Shown: piece by piece, positions 8,338 through 16,784 of the stretch
How the letters are laid out: every line of letters begins with the position of its first letter
Position numbering within the stretch: position 1 is the stretch's first letter
NCBI RefSeq assembly: GCF_017993425.1
Contig: NZ_JAGOMQ010000027.1
Coordinates: forward strand, 1 to 59,594
Direction of reading: 5' to 3'
Source: Amaricoccus sp.
Lineage (GTDB): Bacteria > Pseudomonadota > Alphaproteobacteria > Rhodobacterales > Rhodobacteraceae
Length of the DNA: 59,594 nucleotides
The notes under the pieces: generated by a model
Told to the model about the DNA's origin: nothing
The model's input: the letters and a program-made list of their open reading frames with translations, nothing else
Database searches by the model: none
Made by a program: the position numbers and the translations under genes

Positions 8338-9666
8338 CTACGCGGCCAGCGCGCCCGCCAGCGAGTTCGGTCCGGCGGCGAGGATGCGGGCCGGCACGAT
8401 GCGGCCGAGGAGCGCGGGGTCGGCCTCGAGGTGGACCGCGTTGAGGTAGGGCGAGCGGCCGGCGACCTGGCCGGGCTCGCGGCCGGGCTTCTCGAGGAGG
8501 ACGGGCAGGGTGCGGCCGACGAGGCTGGCCTGGAAGGCGGCCTGCTGGCGGGCGAGCAGGGCCTGGAGGCGGCGGAGGCGGTCGGACTTCTCCGCCTCGG
8601 CGACCTGCCTGCGGTCGGCGGCGGGGGTGCCGGGGCGGGAGGAATAGGCGAAGGAATAGGCCTGCGCGTAGCCGACCGCCTCGACGAGGGCCAGCGTCTC
8701 GGCGAAGTCGGCCTCGGTCTCGCCCGGGAAGCCGACGATGAAGTCGCCGGAGAGCGCCATGTCGGGGCGCGCCGCCCGGATGCGCTCGATCAGGCGGAGG
8801 TAGCCGGCGGCGGTGTGGCGGCGGTTCATCGCCTTCAGCACCCGGTCGCTGCCGGCCTGCACGGGCAGGTGCAGGTAGGGCATGAGCTTCGGCTCAAGGG
8901 CATGGGCCTCGATCAGGTCGTCTGCCATGTCGTTCGGGTGCGAGGTGGTGTAGCGCAGCCGCTCCAGCCCCTCGATCCGCGCCAGCCGCCGCAGCAGCGC
9001 GGCGAGCGTCACGCCCTCGCCGTCGCGGTAGGCGTTGACGTTCTGGCCGAGCAGCGTGATCTCGACGACGCCGCGGGCGACGAGGTCGCGGGCCTCGGCC
9101 TCGATGCGGCCGGCGGGGCGGGAGACCTCGGCGCCGCGGGTGTAGGGCACCACGCAGAAGGCGCAGAACTTGTCGCAGCCCTCCTGCACGGTCAGGAACG
9201 CCGCCGGGGCGCGGCGGGCGCGGCGGTCGGCGGGCAGGTGCTCGAACTTGTCCTCCTCGGGGAACTCCGTCTCCACCGGCCGCTCGCCGCGGCCCACGCG
9301 GTCGAGGAGCGCGGGCAGGCGGTGATAGGCCTGCGGCCCGACGACGAAGTCGACCGCCGGGGCGCGCGAGAGCATCTCCGCCCCCTCGGCCTGCGCCACG
9401 CAGCCGGCGACGCCGATCGCCATCCCGGGGCGCGCGGCCTTCAGCCGCTTCAGCCGGCCGATCTCGGAATAGACCTTTTCGGCGGCCTTCTCGCGGATGT
9501 GGCAGGTGTTGAGGAGCACGAGGTCGGCGTCCTCGGGCGTCCCGGTCGCCGCATAGCCCTGCGCCGCCAGCGCCGCGGTCATCCGCTCGCTGTCGTAGAC
9601 GTTCATCTGGCAGCCATAGGTGCGGACGAACAGCTTCTTCGGCGCGGTCGTCTTCGGCGCGGTCAT
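8338..9666 (-). CDS. miaB: tRNA-2-methylthio-N6-isopentenyladenosine37 synthase MiaB
   Basis: 442 residues from ATG 9666 (GGGGA about 8 bases upstream; an in-frame TTG at 9687 is less likely). It is a radical-SAM methylthiotransferase that modifies A37 of tRNAs. The N-terminal auxiliary cluster uses C19 ([13 protein letters not shown]), C55 ([10 protein letters not shown]) and C89 (GVAGCVAQ). The radical-SAM cluster CxxxCxxC is C164, C168, C171. The C-terminal TRAM domain covers about 370-435. Usual family length is 440-470. It precedes phoH as in many alphaproteobacteria. Confidence 0.97.
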   Translation of the reverse strand: MTAPKTTAPKKLFVRTYGCQMNVYDSERMTAALAAQGYAATGTPEDADLVLLNTCHIREKAAEKVYSEIGRLKRLKAARPGMAIGVAGCVAQAEGAEMLSRAPAVDFVVGPQAYHRLPALLDRVGRGERPVETEFPEEDKFEHLPADRRARRAPAAFLTVQEGCDKFCAFCVVPYTRGAEVSRPAGRIEAEARDLVARGVVEITLLGQNVNAYRDGEGVTLAALLRRLARIEGLERLRYTTSHPNDMADDLIEAHALEPKLMPYLHLPVQAGSDRVLKAMNRRHTAAGYLRLIERIRAARPDMALSGDFIVGFPGETEADFAETLALVEAVGYAQAYSFAYSSRPGTPAADRRQVAEAEKSDRLRRLQALLARQQAAFQASLVGRTLPVLLEKPGREPGQVAGRSPYLNAVHLEADPALLGRIVPARILAAGPNSLAGALAA

Positions 9667-9770
9667 GGGCGGTCCCCGGAACGGCAAGGGCGCGCCCCCG
9701 GTCCGGGGCGCGCGCCCTCGCTGTAGCGGCGCGGCAGGGTCGTTTCAACCCGCCCGCCGACGCGCCGCGG

Positions 9771-10187
9771 CTACTTCCGCGGCTTGCGGCCGAGGCCGAT
9801 CTTCTTGGCGAGCTCCTGCCGCTTGGCGGCGTAGTTCGGGGCGACCATGGGGTAGTCGGGCTTCAGGCCCCACTTCGTCCGGTATTCCTCGGGGGTCATG
9901 TTGTAGGAGGTCATCAGATGCCGCTTCAGCATCTTGAGCTTCTTGCCGTCCTCGAGGCAGACGATGTAGTCGTCGGTCACGGACTTCTTGATCGGCACCG
10001 CCGGGGTCAGCTCGACAAAGGCGGCCTCGTCGCCGGAGGCCAGCTCGCTCAGCTTGTTGAACACGGACTGGATCAGCTCGGCGACGTCTCCCTGGCCCAC
10101 AGTGTTGCTGGCGACGTGGGCCGACACGATCTCGGTCGTCAGGGCAAGCAGCTCGCCCCGGCCGATGGTTTGCTCTTCTGTCATCAT
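9771..10187 (-). CDS. mucR: MucR/Ros-family transcriptional regulator with atypical zinc finger
   Basis: 138 residues from ATG 10187 (a second Met follows; AGGATGAGG upstream). The N-terminal oligomerisation part (residues 5-55) and the DNA-binding part (CLEDGKKLKMLKRHLMT, EEYRTKWGLKPDYPMVAPNY, KKIGLG) match MucR/Ros. In Ros the zinc ligands are two Cys and two His in CxxC...H...H; here only C77 and H90 remain, the second Cys is Asp80 and the last His is replaced by Ser94/Tyr95. Some rhizobial homologues also have altered or absent zinc ligands. MucR proteins are global H-NS-like silencers of AT-rich promoters; the AT-rich leader of this gene fits autoregulation. Confidence 0.92.
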   Translation of the reverse strand: MMTEEQTIGRGELLALTTEIVSAHVASNTVGQGDVAELIQSVFNKLSELASGDEAAFVELTPAVPIKKSVTDDYIVCLEDGKKLKMLKRHLMTSYNMTPEEYRTKWGLKPDYPMVAPNYAAKRQELAKKIGLGRKPRK

Positions 10188-10284
10188 GCCTCATCCTTCA
10201 CCTGCAACCGGCGCAGGTTTTCCCGTTGTGTCGGTTGCTTTTCGTGGGCGCCCGAACGGCTGCGAGTTGCCGGGCGATGCATCC

Positions 10285-10313
10285 ATAATATTTTCCAGAA
10301 TCGTCGATGGCAA
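10285..10313 (-). promoter_or_regulatory. mucR promoter
   Basis: On the minus strand TTGCCA (10313-10308), 17-base spacer, TATTAT (10290-10285). Transcription would begin near 10278, giving a leader of about 90 bases. The surrounding 10280-10375 is strikingly AT-rich for this genome, with several T-A steps of the kind MucR binds. The rest of the 293-bp gap to the peptidase gene shows nothing else. Confidence 0.7.
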
Positions 10314-10480
10314 GACAGTCAGCGAAATTTAAAGCTGAAAATTTTCGGCTCCGAGGTAGTCGGCATAAACATGCCTGTCGCGTGCAAGTATGGAGCCGGG
10401 GGTTTCGTTGCCGCGCCCCGATCAGAACCGCGACAACGGCGCCGATTAGGGCCAGAGTTCCCCGCCCGGGAACGCGCCGC

Positions 10481-12502
10481 TCAGGCGGGCGCGAGGCCGC
10501 GCTGGGCGAGCAGGGCCTCCACCCCGGGGAGCCGGCCGCGGAAGGCCTCGTAGAGCTCGGCCGCGTCGCGCGAGCCGCCCTTGCTCAGGATGTTCTCCGC
10601 GAGGCGCGCCGCCACCGCCGGGTCGAAGAGGTCGCCGGTCTCGCGGAAGGCGGCGAAGGCGTCGGCGTCCATCACCTCCGACCACATGTAGGAATAGTAG
10701 CCGGCCGAATAGCCGTCGCCGGCGAAGACGTGGTCGAAATGCGGCGTGGCGTGGCGCATCACGATCGCCGCCGGCATCCCCAGCCGGTCGAGCGTCGCCG
10801 CCTGCGCCGCCATCGGGTCGGCGGGGGCCGGCCCGGAATGCAGGTCGAGGTCGACGACCGCCGAGGCGACGTATTCCACGGTGGCGAAGCCCTGGTCGAA
10901 GTTCCGCGCCGCGATCAGGCGCGAGAGCAGCTCCGGGGGCATCGGCGCGCCGGTCTCGGCGTGGCGGGCATGGGTGGAGAGCACCTCCGGCGCCTCCAGC
11001 CAGTGCTCGTAGAGCTGCGAGGGCAGCTCGACGAAGTCGCGCGCCACCGCGGTGCCGGAGACGAACGGATAGGTCACGTCCGACATCAGCACGTGCAGCG
11101 CATGGCCCATCTCGTGGAAGAGCGTGCGCGCGTCGTCGAAGGTCAGCAGCGTCGGCTGGCCGGCGGGCGCCTTGGCGAAGTTGCAGACGTTGATCGCGAT
11201 CGGCGCCTCGGGCCCGTCGAGCTTCGACTGGCTGCGGAAGGAGGAGCACCAGGCGCCCGACTTCTTCGACGGCCGGGCGAAGTAGTCGCCGACGAAGACG
11301 CCGACATGGCCGCCGTCGCGGGTCACCTCCCAGGCGCGGGCGTCGGGGTGGTGGAGGCCGGCCTCGATCGGCTGGAAGGAGAGGCCGAAGAGGCGGCGGG
11401 CGACGTCGAAGGCGGCGGCGATCATCGCGTCGAGCTGGAGGTAGGGCTTCACCTCGGCCTCGTCGAGGGAATGCTCCTCGCGCTGGCGGATCGCGGCGTA
11501 GCGCCGCCAGTCCCACGGCGCGAGCGCGTCGTTGACGCCCTCGGCGTGCATGAGCTCGGCGAGGCGGCGCGCGTCCGCCTCGGCGCGGGCGCGGGCCGGG
11601 CCCCAGACCGCCATGAGGAGGTCGCGCACGTGCTCCGGCGTCTTCGCCATCTCGGTCGCGAGCTTGTAGTCGGCGAAGCTCGCATAGCCGAGGAGCCGCG
11701 CCCGCTCGGCGCGCAGCGCGAGGATCTCGGCGGCGACGGCGCGGTTGTCGGTCTCGCCGCCCCCGGCGCCCCGGGCGATCCAGGCGCGGAAGGCGGTCTC
11801 GCGCAGGTCGCGGCGGGGGGAGAATTGCAGGAACGGCACGATCAGGCTGCGCGACAGCGTGACGACGTGGCCCTGGAGGCCGCGATCGGCGGCGGCCTGG
11901 GCGAGGGCGTCGACGAGGAAGGGCGGCAGGCCCTCGAGGTCGGCCTCGGCGAGCGGCATCGTCCAGGACTTCTCGTCGGCGCGCACGTTCTGCGAGAACG
12001 TCGTCGTGAGCGTCGCCAGCCGCTCCATCGCCGCGGCGAGGCGGTCGCGGTCGGCCCCCTCGAGCTTCGCGCCGGCGCGGACGAACATGCGGTGGTAGAG
12101 CTCGAGCACGCGCGCCTGCTCGGGGTCGAGGCCGAGCGCGTCGCGGGTCTCCATCAGCCGGTCGATGCGGGCGAAGAGCCTCGCGTTCAGCATCGTGGCG
12201 GAGGAATGGGCGGAGAGGCGGGGGGAGAGCTCGCGCTGCAGCGCCTCGATCAGGTCGTTGGTGTGGGCGCTCGCGAGGTTGAAGAAGATCGCGCAGACGC
12301 GGTCGAGCTTCCTCTCGGCGCGCTCCATCGCCTCGATGGTGTTGGCGAAGTCCGGCGGCTCCGGGTTGTCGGCGATGGCGTCGATGTTGGCGCGCCCCTC
12401 GGCCAGCGCCTCGTCGAAGGCGGGGGCGAACTCCTCGTCGCGCAGCGCGTCGAGCGGCGGCATCCCGTAGGGCCGGTCCCATTCCCGAACGAGCTGGTTC
12501 AT
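10481..12502 (-). CDS. M3-family zinc oligopeptidase (Dcp/OpdA type)
   Basis: 673 residues, typical length for Dcp/oligopeptidase A. The zinc motif HEMGH is at 463-467 (FHEMGHALH) with the third ligand E492 in ARDFVELPSQLYEHW. The N-terminal helical lid starts PPLDALRDEEFAPAFDEALA. C-terminal GYSAGYYSYMWSEVMDADAF is the family signature that contributes Tyr/His to substrate binding. No signal peptide, so it is cytoplasmic and probably degrades short peptides. Dcp versus PrlC/OpdA cannot be settled by eye. It stands alone: 77 bp from the cytochrome gene upstream, with no shared pathway. Confidence 0.93.
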   Translation of the reverse strand: MNQLVREWDRPYGMPPLDALRDEEFAPAFDEALAEGRANIDAIADNPEPPDFANTIEAMERAERKLDRVCAIFFNLASAHTNDLIEALQRELSPRLSAHSSATMLNARLFARIDRLMETRDALGLDPEQARVLELYHRMFVRAGAKLEGADRDRLAAAMERLATLTTTFSQNVRADEKSWTMPLAEADLEGLPPFLVDALAQAAADRGLQGHVVTLSRSLIVPFLQFSPRRDLRETAFRAWIARGAGGGETDNRAVAAEILALRAERARLLGYASFADYKLATEMAKTPEHVRDLLMAVWGPARARAEADARRLAELMHAEGVNDALAPWDWRRYAAIRQREEHSLDEAEVKPYLQLDAMIAAAFDVARRLFGLSFQPIEAGLHHPDARAWEVTRDGGHVGVFVGDYFARPSKKSGAWCSSFRSQSKLDGPEAPIAINVCNFAKAPAGQPTLLTFDDARTLFHEMGHALHVLMSDVTYPFVSGTAVARDFVELPSQLYEHWLEAPEVLSTHARHAETGAPMPPELLSRLIAARNFDQGFATVEYVASAVVDLDLHSGPAPADPMAAQAATLDRLGMPAAIVMRHATPHFDHVFAGDGYSAGYYSYMWSEVMDADAFAAFRETGDLFDPAVAARLAENILSKGGSRDAAELYEAFRGRLPGVEALLAQRGLAPA

Positions 12503-12579
12503 CGCCGCCTCCCTGTCTGCGCCGCGACTACCTCGGGCGCGGACGGGTTCCCGTCAACCCCCCGGAGCCGGTCCGGGAC

Positions 12580-13503
12580 TCAACCCCCGGACGAGCCGGA
12601 CGAGGCCTGCGCCGGGACGACCCCGAGATAGGCGGCGATCGCCTCGCGGTCCGGGGCGGGGAGCATCGCCATGTTCTGCTGGACCGCGACCATGCTGCCG
12701 CCGACGCTGTCGAACTCGGGCGTGAAGCCGGTCTCGAGGTAGTAGGCGATGTCGCCGGGCGACCAGTCGAGGCCGCCGGGGGTGATGTTCGGGATGCGGC
12801 CCTTGCCCTCCGGGTTGGGGGCGCCGGCCAGCCAGCGCGACTTCTCCAGCCCGCCGGCGAGGTTCCGCGGCGTGTGGCACTCGCCGCAATGGCCCGGGCC
12901 CTCGACGAGGTAGCGGCCTCGGACGAGCCTGGGGTCGGCCTCGTCCACCGCGATCACCGGCGCGTCGGAGAGGAAGGCGAGCTTCCAGAGCCCGACGCCG
13001 CGGCGGAGGGTGAACGGGAAGGCGAGCTCGTGGCCGGGCGCGCGTCCCTGCACCGCCGGCAGCGTGGCGAGATAGGCGCGCAGGTCGGCGATGTCGGCCG
13101 GGTCCATGCGCGCGTAGGAGGTATAGGGGAAGGCCGGGTAGTAGTGCCGCCCGTCCGGCGAGACGCCCCGCATCATGGCGTTGGCGAGGTCGGCCGTCGT
13201 CCAGGCGCCGATGCCGTCCTCCGGGTCGGAGGAGATGTTCGGCGCCACGAACGTGCCGAAGTCGCTGGCGAGCCGCCGCCCGCCGCCGAGCCTCAGCTTC
13301 TCCTCGTCCTTCGCGCCCTCGGCGGCGTGGCACGAGGCGCAGCCGCCGGCCCAGAACACCAGCTCGCCGCGGCCGGCGTCGCCCTCGGGCAGCGCCGACA
13401 GCGTCGCGAGCTCCAGCCGCTCGGGCCGGGTGAGCAGCCAGAACGCCCCGCCCCCGACGAGGGCGAGGAGGATCGCCGCGAAGAGGAGGCGCCAGCCGAG
13501 CAC
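12580..13503 (-). CDS. Membrane-anchored diheme cytochrome c
   Basis: 307 residues from GTG 13503. A single N-terminal membrane anchor (residues 4-24) precedes two heme c sites: CASCH at 55-59 and CGECH at 206-210, with candidate Met ligands in the stretches containing AMMRGVSPDG and SMVAVQQNMAM. The layout resembles the diheme subunits of periplasmic dehydrogenases (alcohol/aldehyde dehydrogenase type) and related electron carriers. It follows the cytochrome c' gene by three bases, so the two are co-translated. The C-terminus ends in a Ser/Gly tail. Confidence 0.88.
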   Translation of the reverse strand: MLGWRLLFAAILLALVGGGAFWLLTRPERLELATLSALPEGDAGRGELVFWAGGCASCHAAEGAKDEEKLRLGGGRRLASDFGTFVAPNISSDPEDGIGAWTTADLANAMMRGVSPDGRHYYPAFPYTSYARMDPADIADLRAYLATLPAVQGRAPGHELAFPFTLRRGVGLWKLAFLSDAPVIAVDEADPRLVRGRYLVEGPGHCGECHTPRNLAGGLEKSRWLAGAPNPEGKGRIPNITPGGLDWSPGDIAYYLETGFTPEFDSVGGSMVAVQQNMAMLPAPDREAIAAYLGVVPAQASSGSSGG

Positions 13504-13506
13504 GCG

Positions 13507-13953
13507 CTACTTCAGCCGGAACTTCTCGTGGCAGCTGCTGCACTCCTCCATCACCGGCTTGATCAGCGCGGCGAAGGTGGCGGCGTCGGCCGGTCCGTCG
13601 CGGCCCGCCTTCTCGGCGGCGGCCGAGGTGGCGGCGAGGAGCTTGGCCAGCTCGGCGTCGAAGCCGGCGCGGTCGCTCCAGATCGCCGGCGCCGCCTTGG
13701 AGCGCGCCGGATCCTCGGAGCCCTCCGGGAAGTAGCCGCCATAGGTCATCGCCGCGGCGTGGATGGTGGCGATCACCGACTTGCCGAGCGCCGGCGCGTA
13801 GGGGATCTCGTTCTTCATCACGCCCCCGGCCACGCCCGCCGCCGCGCCGACGCTGCTCATGATCGCCTGCCGCTGGGCGACAGGGTCCTCGGCGGCGACG
13901 GAGGGAAGCGCCAGCGCCCCGAAGGCGCCGATAAGGAGGCCGAGGCGTTGCAT
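13507..13953 (-). CDS. Cytochrome c' (class II)
   Basis: 148 residues from ATG 13953 with AGGACAGGGACAG upstream. A signal peptide (about residues 1-21, ending SVAA) exports it to the periplasm. The heme site is at the extreme C-terminus, CSSCHEKFRLK (C138, C141, H142), the position that defines the four-helix cytochrome c' / c556 family. Such proteins bind NO or carry electrons at low potential. It sits between the P450 gene (58-bp gap) and the diheme cytochrome (3-bp gap). Confidence 0.92.
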   Translation of the reverse strand: MQRLGLLIGAFGALALPSVAAEDPVAQRQAIMSSVGAAAGVAGGVMKNEIPYAPALGKSVIATIHAAAMTYGGYFPEGSEDPARSKAAPAIWSDRAGFDAELAKLLAATSAAAEKAGRDGPADAATFAALIKPVMEECSSCHEKFRLK

Positions 13954-14011
13954 CTGTCCCTGTCCTTTCCGTGGCGCGCGTCCGTTGCGGCGCGCGGCTT
14001 CGTGAGGAGGA

Positions 14012-15256
14012 CTATTCCCGAACACCCCCCGCCGGCGCGATAGCAATCTCGTGATCGCGCGGAAGGACGCCGATCCGCACGTCGAGCCGCTCCAGCCCGC
14101 GGAAGTGATAGCGGTCGGCGAAGACCGCCGGCCGCGCCAGCGCGAGCCCGGGCAGCCGGCGGAACAGCGCCGGCAGCGCGACGGCGAGCTCCAGCCGGGC
14201 GAGCGGCGCGCCGACGCAGAAATGGATGCCCGCGCCGAAGGCGAGCTGCGCCGGCCCGCCGCGCGCGGGCTCGAACCGCCCCGGATCGGGATAGCGCGCC
14301 GGATCGCGGTTCGCCGCCGCGAGCAGGCAGCCCACCACCTCGCCCGGCGCGAAGCGGTGGCCGAACGCCTCCGCCTCCTCCCGCGCGATCCGGGTGAACA
14401 TGTGGAGCGGCGGGTCGAAGCGCAGGATCTCCTCCGCCGTCGCCTCGGTCGCGGCCGCGTCGGCGAAGAGCCGGGCGGGGTCGAGCCCCAGCGCGAGGAT
14501 CGCCCGCACCCCGTTGCCGATCGCATGGACCGTCGCCTCGTGCCCGGCGTTCAGGAGCAGGATGCAGGTGGCGATCAGCTCGTCCGTGCTCAGCCGCTCG
14601 CCGTCCTCCTCCGCCGCGATCAGGCTCGCGATCAGGTCGTCCCCCGGCGCCGACCGCCGCGCCTCGACGAGCCCGCGCAGGTAGGCGGAGAACTCCGCCG
14701 CCGCGGCGTCGGCCGCGTCCTCCACCGCCCGGTCGCGGCGCGCCTGGTACATCGCCACCATGGCGTGCGACCAGCCGAGCAGGCGGTCCGCCATCGCCTC
14801 CGGCACGCCGAGCAGGCGCGCGATCACCACCACCGGCAGCCGCTCGGCGAAGGCGGCGATGAGGTCGACCTCCGGACCCTCCAGCCGGTCGATCAGCCCG
14901 TCCGCCAGCGCGGCGATCTCCGGCCTCAGCGCGGCGATGCGTCGCGAGGTGAAGGCGCGCAGCACCAGCCCGCGCAGCCTTGTATGCGCCGGCGGCTCGC
15001 GGTCGAGGAGCGACAGGTCGTCGATCGCGTAGAACCGCGCCAGATGCGCCGGCCGGGCGGGGCGCATCCCCTCCGGCGGCTCGCGCCCGAAGCGCCGGTC
15101 GCGCAGCAGCGCATTCACCGCGTCGTAGCCGGCGGCGCAGGGGAACCCGTACTCCTCCCACAGGAAGAGCGGCCCTGCGGCGCGGGCGCGGTCGTAGAAC
15201 GGGTAGGGGTCCTGCACGAACGCCGCCGCGCGCGGGTCCTGGCTCAGCCGCCGCAT
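14012..15256 (-). CDS. Cytochrome P450
   Basis: 414 residues, standard bacterial soluble P450 length. I-helix oxygen-activation motif AGHEAT (237-242), ExxR E276-R279 in EEILRF, NRDP near 317, and heme-ligand loop FGAGIHFCVGAPLAR with C347. No membrane anchor. The start ATG lies inside the end of the PLP-enzyme gene (13-bp overlap), so the two are translated together. No ferredoxin or ferredoxin reductase gene is adjacent; the nearby c-type cytochromes are periplasmic and are not obvious redox partners. The substrate cannot be inferred. Confidence 0.95.
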   Translation of the reverse strand: MRRLSQDPRAAAFVQDPYPFYDRARAAGPLFLWEEYGFPCAAGYDAVNALLRDRRFGREPPEGMRPARPAHLARFYAIDDLSLLDREPPAHTRLRGLVLRAFTSRRIAALRPEIAALADGLIDRLEGPEVDLIAAFAERLPVVVIARLLGVPEAMADRLLGWSHAMVAMYQARRDRAVEDAADAAAAEFSAYLRGLVEARRSAPGDDLIASLIAAEEDGERLSTDELIATCILLLNAGHEATVHAIGNGVRAILALGLDPARLFADAAATEATAEEILRFDPPLHMFTRIAREEAEAFGHRFAPGEVVGCLLAAANRDPARYPDPGRFEPARGGPAQLAFGAGIHFCVGAPLARLELAVALPALFRRLPGLALARPAVFADRYHFRGLERLDVRIGVLPRDHEIAIAPAGGVRE

Positions 15257-16419
15257 CCCGCCCGCTCCAGCGCCTGCTCCAGGTCGGCGATCAGGTCGGC
15301 CGGATCCTCGATCCCCACCGACAGCCGCAGCAGCGTCGGCGGGGCCGGCGAGCCCTCGCCCTCCACGGTGCGGCGGTGCTCGATCAGGCTCTCCACGCCC
15401 CCGAGCGACGTCGCCGGGATGAACGCCTCGGCGAAGCGCGCCACGTCGACCGCCTGCGCCTCCGTCCCGGCGACGAGGAGCGACAGCATCCCCCCGAACC
15501 CGCCGGTCATCTGCCGCGCCGCCACCGCATGGCCGGGATGCCCCGGCAGCCCGGGATAGAGCACCCGCGCCACCCGCGGATGCCCGTCGAAATGCCGCGC
15601 GATCGCCAGCGCGTTCTCGCTCGCCCGGGCATAGCGCAGGTGCAGCGTCCTCAGCCCGCGCAGCAGCAGCCAGGCCTCGAAGGCGGCCATCACGCTCCCC
15701 ATCAGCCGCCGCACCGTGCAGAGCTCCTCCCAGAGCGCGTCGCGCCGGGCGAGGCTCAGCACCCCCGCGGTCAGGTCGGAATGGCCGCCGAGATACTTCG
15801 TCCCCGAATGGAACGCCACGTCGGCCCCGAGCGCCAGCGCCCGCGTGGTGCAGGGCGGCGCGGCGGTGCAGTCGACGGCGAGGATCGCGCCCCCGGCATG
15901 GGCCGCCTCCGCCGCCGCGGCGATGTCGGCGATGTCCCAGGCCGGGTTGCTCGGCGTCTCCAGCCAGACGAGCCGCGTCCGCCCGGGCCGGATCGCCGCG
16001 GCCGTCGCCGCCGCCCCGCCGTCCGTCTCCGCCTCGACGAAGCTCACCTCGATCCCGCGCCGCGCCTGCATCCGCCGCAGCCAGTTGGCCCCGCCGAGAT
16101 ACATGCCGCCCGGCGCCACGACATGGTCGCCGGTCGCCAGCGTCTCGACGAGGGCCGCCATCGCCGCCATCCCGCTCGCGAAGACCAGCGTCCCCTCGGC
16201 GCCCTCGATCGCCGCGAGCACCGCCTCGACATGCTCGACCGTCGGCCCGCCGTCGCGCGCGTAGATATAGGCCTGCCGCGCCGCATAGCCCTCGTCCCGG
16301 GCGAAGGTCGAGGCGAGCTCGATCCCCGGCACGACGGCGCCGGTCCGCGGGTCGATGCGCCGCAACGCCTGCGCGGCGATCGTCGCGGGCGAGGGCGGCG
16401 CGTTGCGGCGACCGGCCAC
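15244..16419 (-). CDS. PLP-dependent enzyme of the Cys/Met metabolism family (cystathionine synthase/lyase type)
   Basis: 391 residues from GTG 16419 (weak ribosome site). Fold-type I gamma family: PLP Lys K208 in FHSGTKYLGGHSD, Gly-rich phosphate site FASGMAAMAAL near 80-90, cofactor Asp D183. The usual DNTFATP segment reads DCTAAPP, and the normally Tyr/Arg-containing YSR-NP segment reads YIYARDGGPT. C-terminal SLGGVESLIEHRRT matches family members that act on cystathionine or O-acyl-homoserine. Exact reaction (synthase, beta-lyase or gamma-lyase) is not clear. The 13-bp overlap with the P450 gene suggests that the amino-acid product or substrate is linked to the oxygenase. Confidence 0.88.
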   Translation of the reverse strand: MAGRRNAPPSPATIAAQALRRIDPRTGAVVPGIELASTFARDEGYAARQAYIYARDGGPTVEHVEAVLAAIEGAEGTLVFASGMAAMAALVETLATGDHVVAPGGMYLGGANWLRRMQARRGIEVSFVEAETDGGAAATAAAIRPGRTRLVWLETPSNPAWDIADIAAAAEAAHAGGAILAVDCTAAPPCTTRALALGADVAFHSGTKYLGGHSDLTAGVLSLARRDALWEELCTVRRLMGSVMAAFEAWLLLRGLRTLHLRYARASENALAIARHFDGHPRVARVLYPGLPGHPGHAVAARQMTGGFGGMLSLLVAGTEAQAVDVARFAEAFIPATSLGGVESLIEHRRTVEGEGSPAPPTLLRLSVGIEDPADLIADLEQALERAGCGG

Positions 16420-16689
16420 GGGAGACTCAGCTCGCCCTGGCCGGGACGCGCCCGGTCGCCGCCGCGAGCGGCGCGCCGGGGCGCGGGGAGGGGGGCGGGG
16501 CGGCGGTCACGGTCGAGGCCTTCGGGCAGGGGTCGGTCCCACACTAGCGCCCGCCCCGGACCCCCGCAACTCGGTCGTCAGCCCGCGGGCGGCGCGGCCT
16601 CGGCCGCGAGCGCCGCCGGCCCCGCGGCCCGCCGTTGGAGCAGAAGACCCCCACGTCGATTCGGCCAGCCGCCGTCGCCGGCGACGGGT

Positions 16690-16728
16690 CTCCTCGACGA
16701 GGATCCCCGGCCGGATGTCGCGATACCG
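16690..16728 (-). pseudogene. Short remnant resembling a TupA-like ATP-grasp gene
   Basis: Read on the minus strand this stretch encodes YRDIRPGILVEE, nearly identical to YKHIRPGILVED and YKDIRPGILVER in the two intact neighbours, and the DNA is also similar (CTCGACGAGGAT and the following GG.CGGAT). The frame is closed by a TAA about four codons before and soon becomes Arg-rich with no family resemblance after. It lies 57 bases beyond the end of the first intact copy. It may be a decayed third gene or a recombination scar. The rest of 16420-16784 holds no gene I can support. Confidence 0.4.
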
Positions 16729-16784
16729 GCGGCGCGATTATCACCGCGCCGCGCAGCGCCAAAGGGGAACTGACGTGACTGCGG

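Noticed and set aside
16420-16784. Protein-coding frames in the gap between the PLP enzyme and the TupA-like gene
   Set aside because: They are Arg/Pro/Gly-rich GC-driven frames without ribosome sites; only the short TupA-like remnant has any recognisable similarity.
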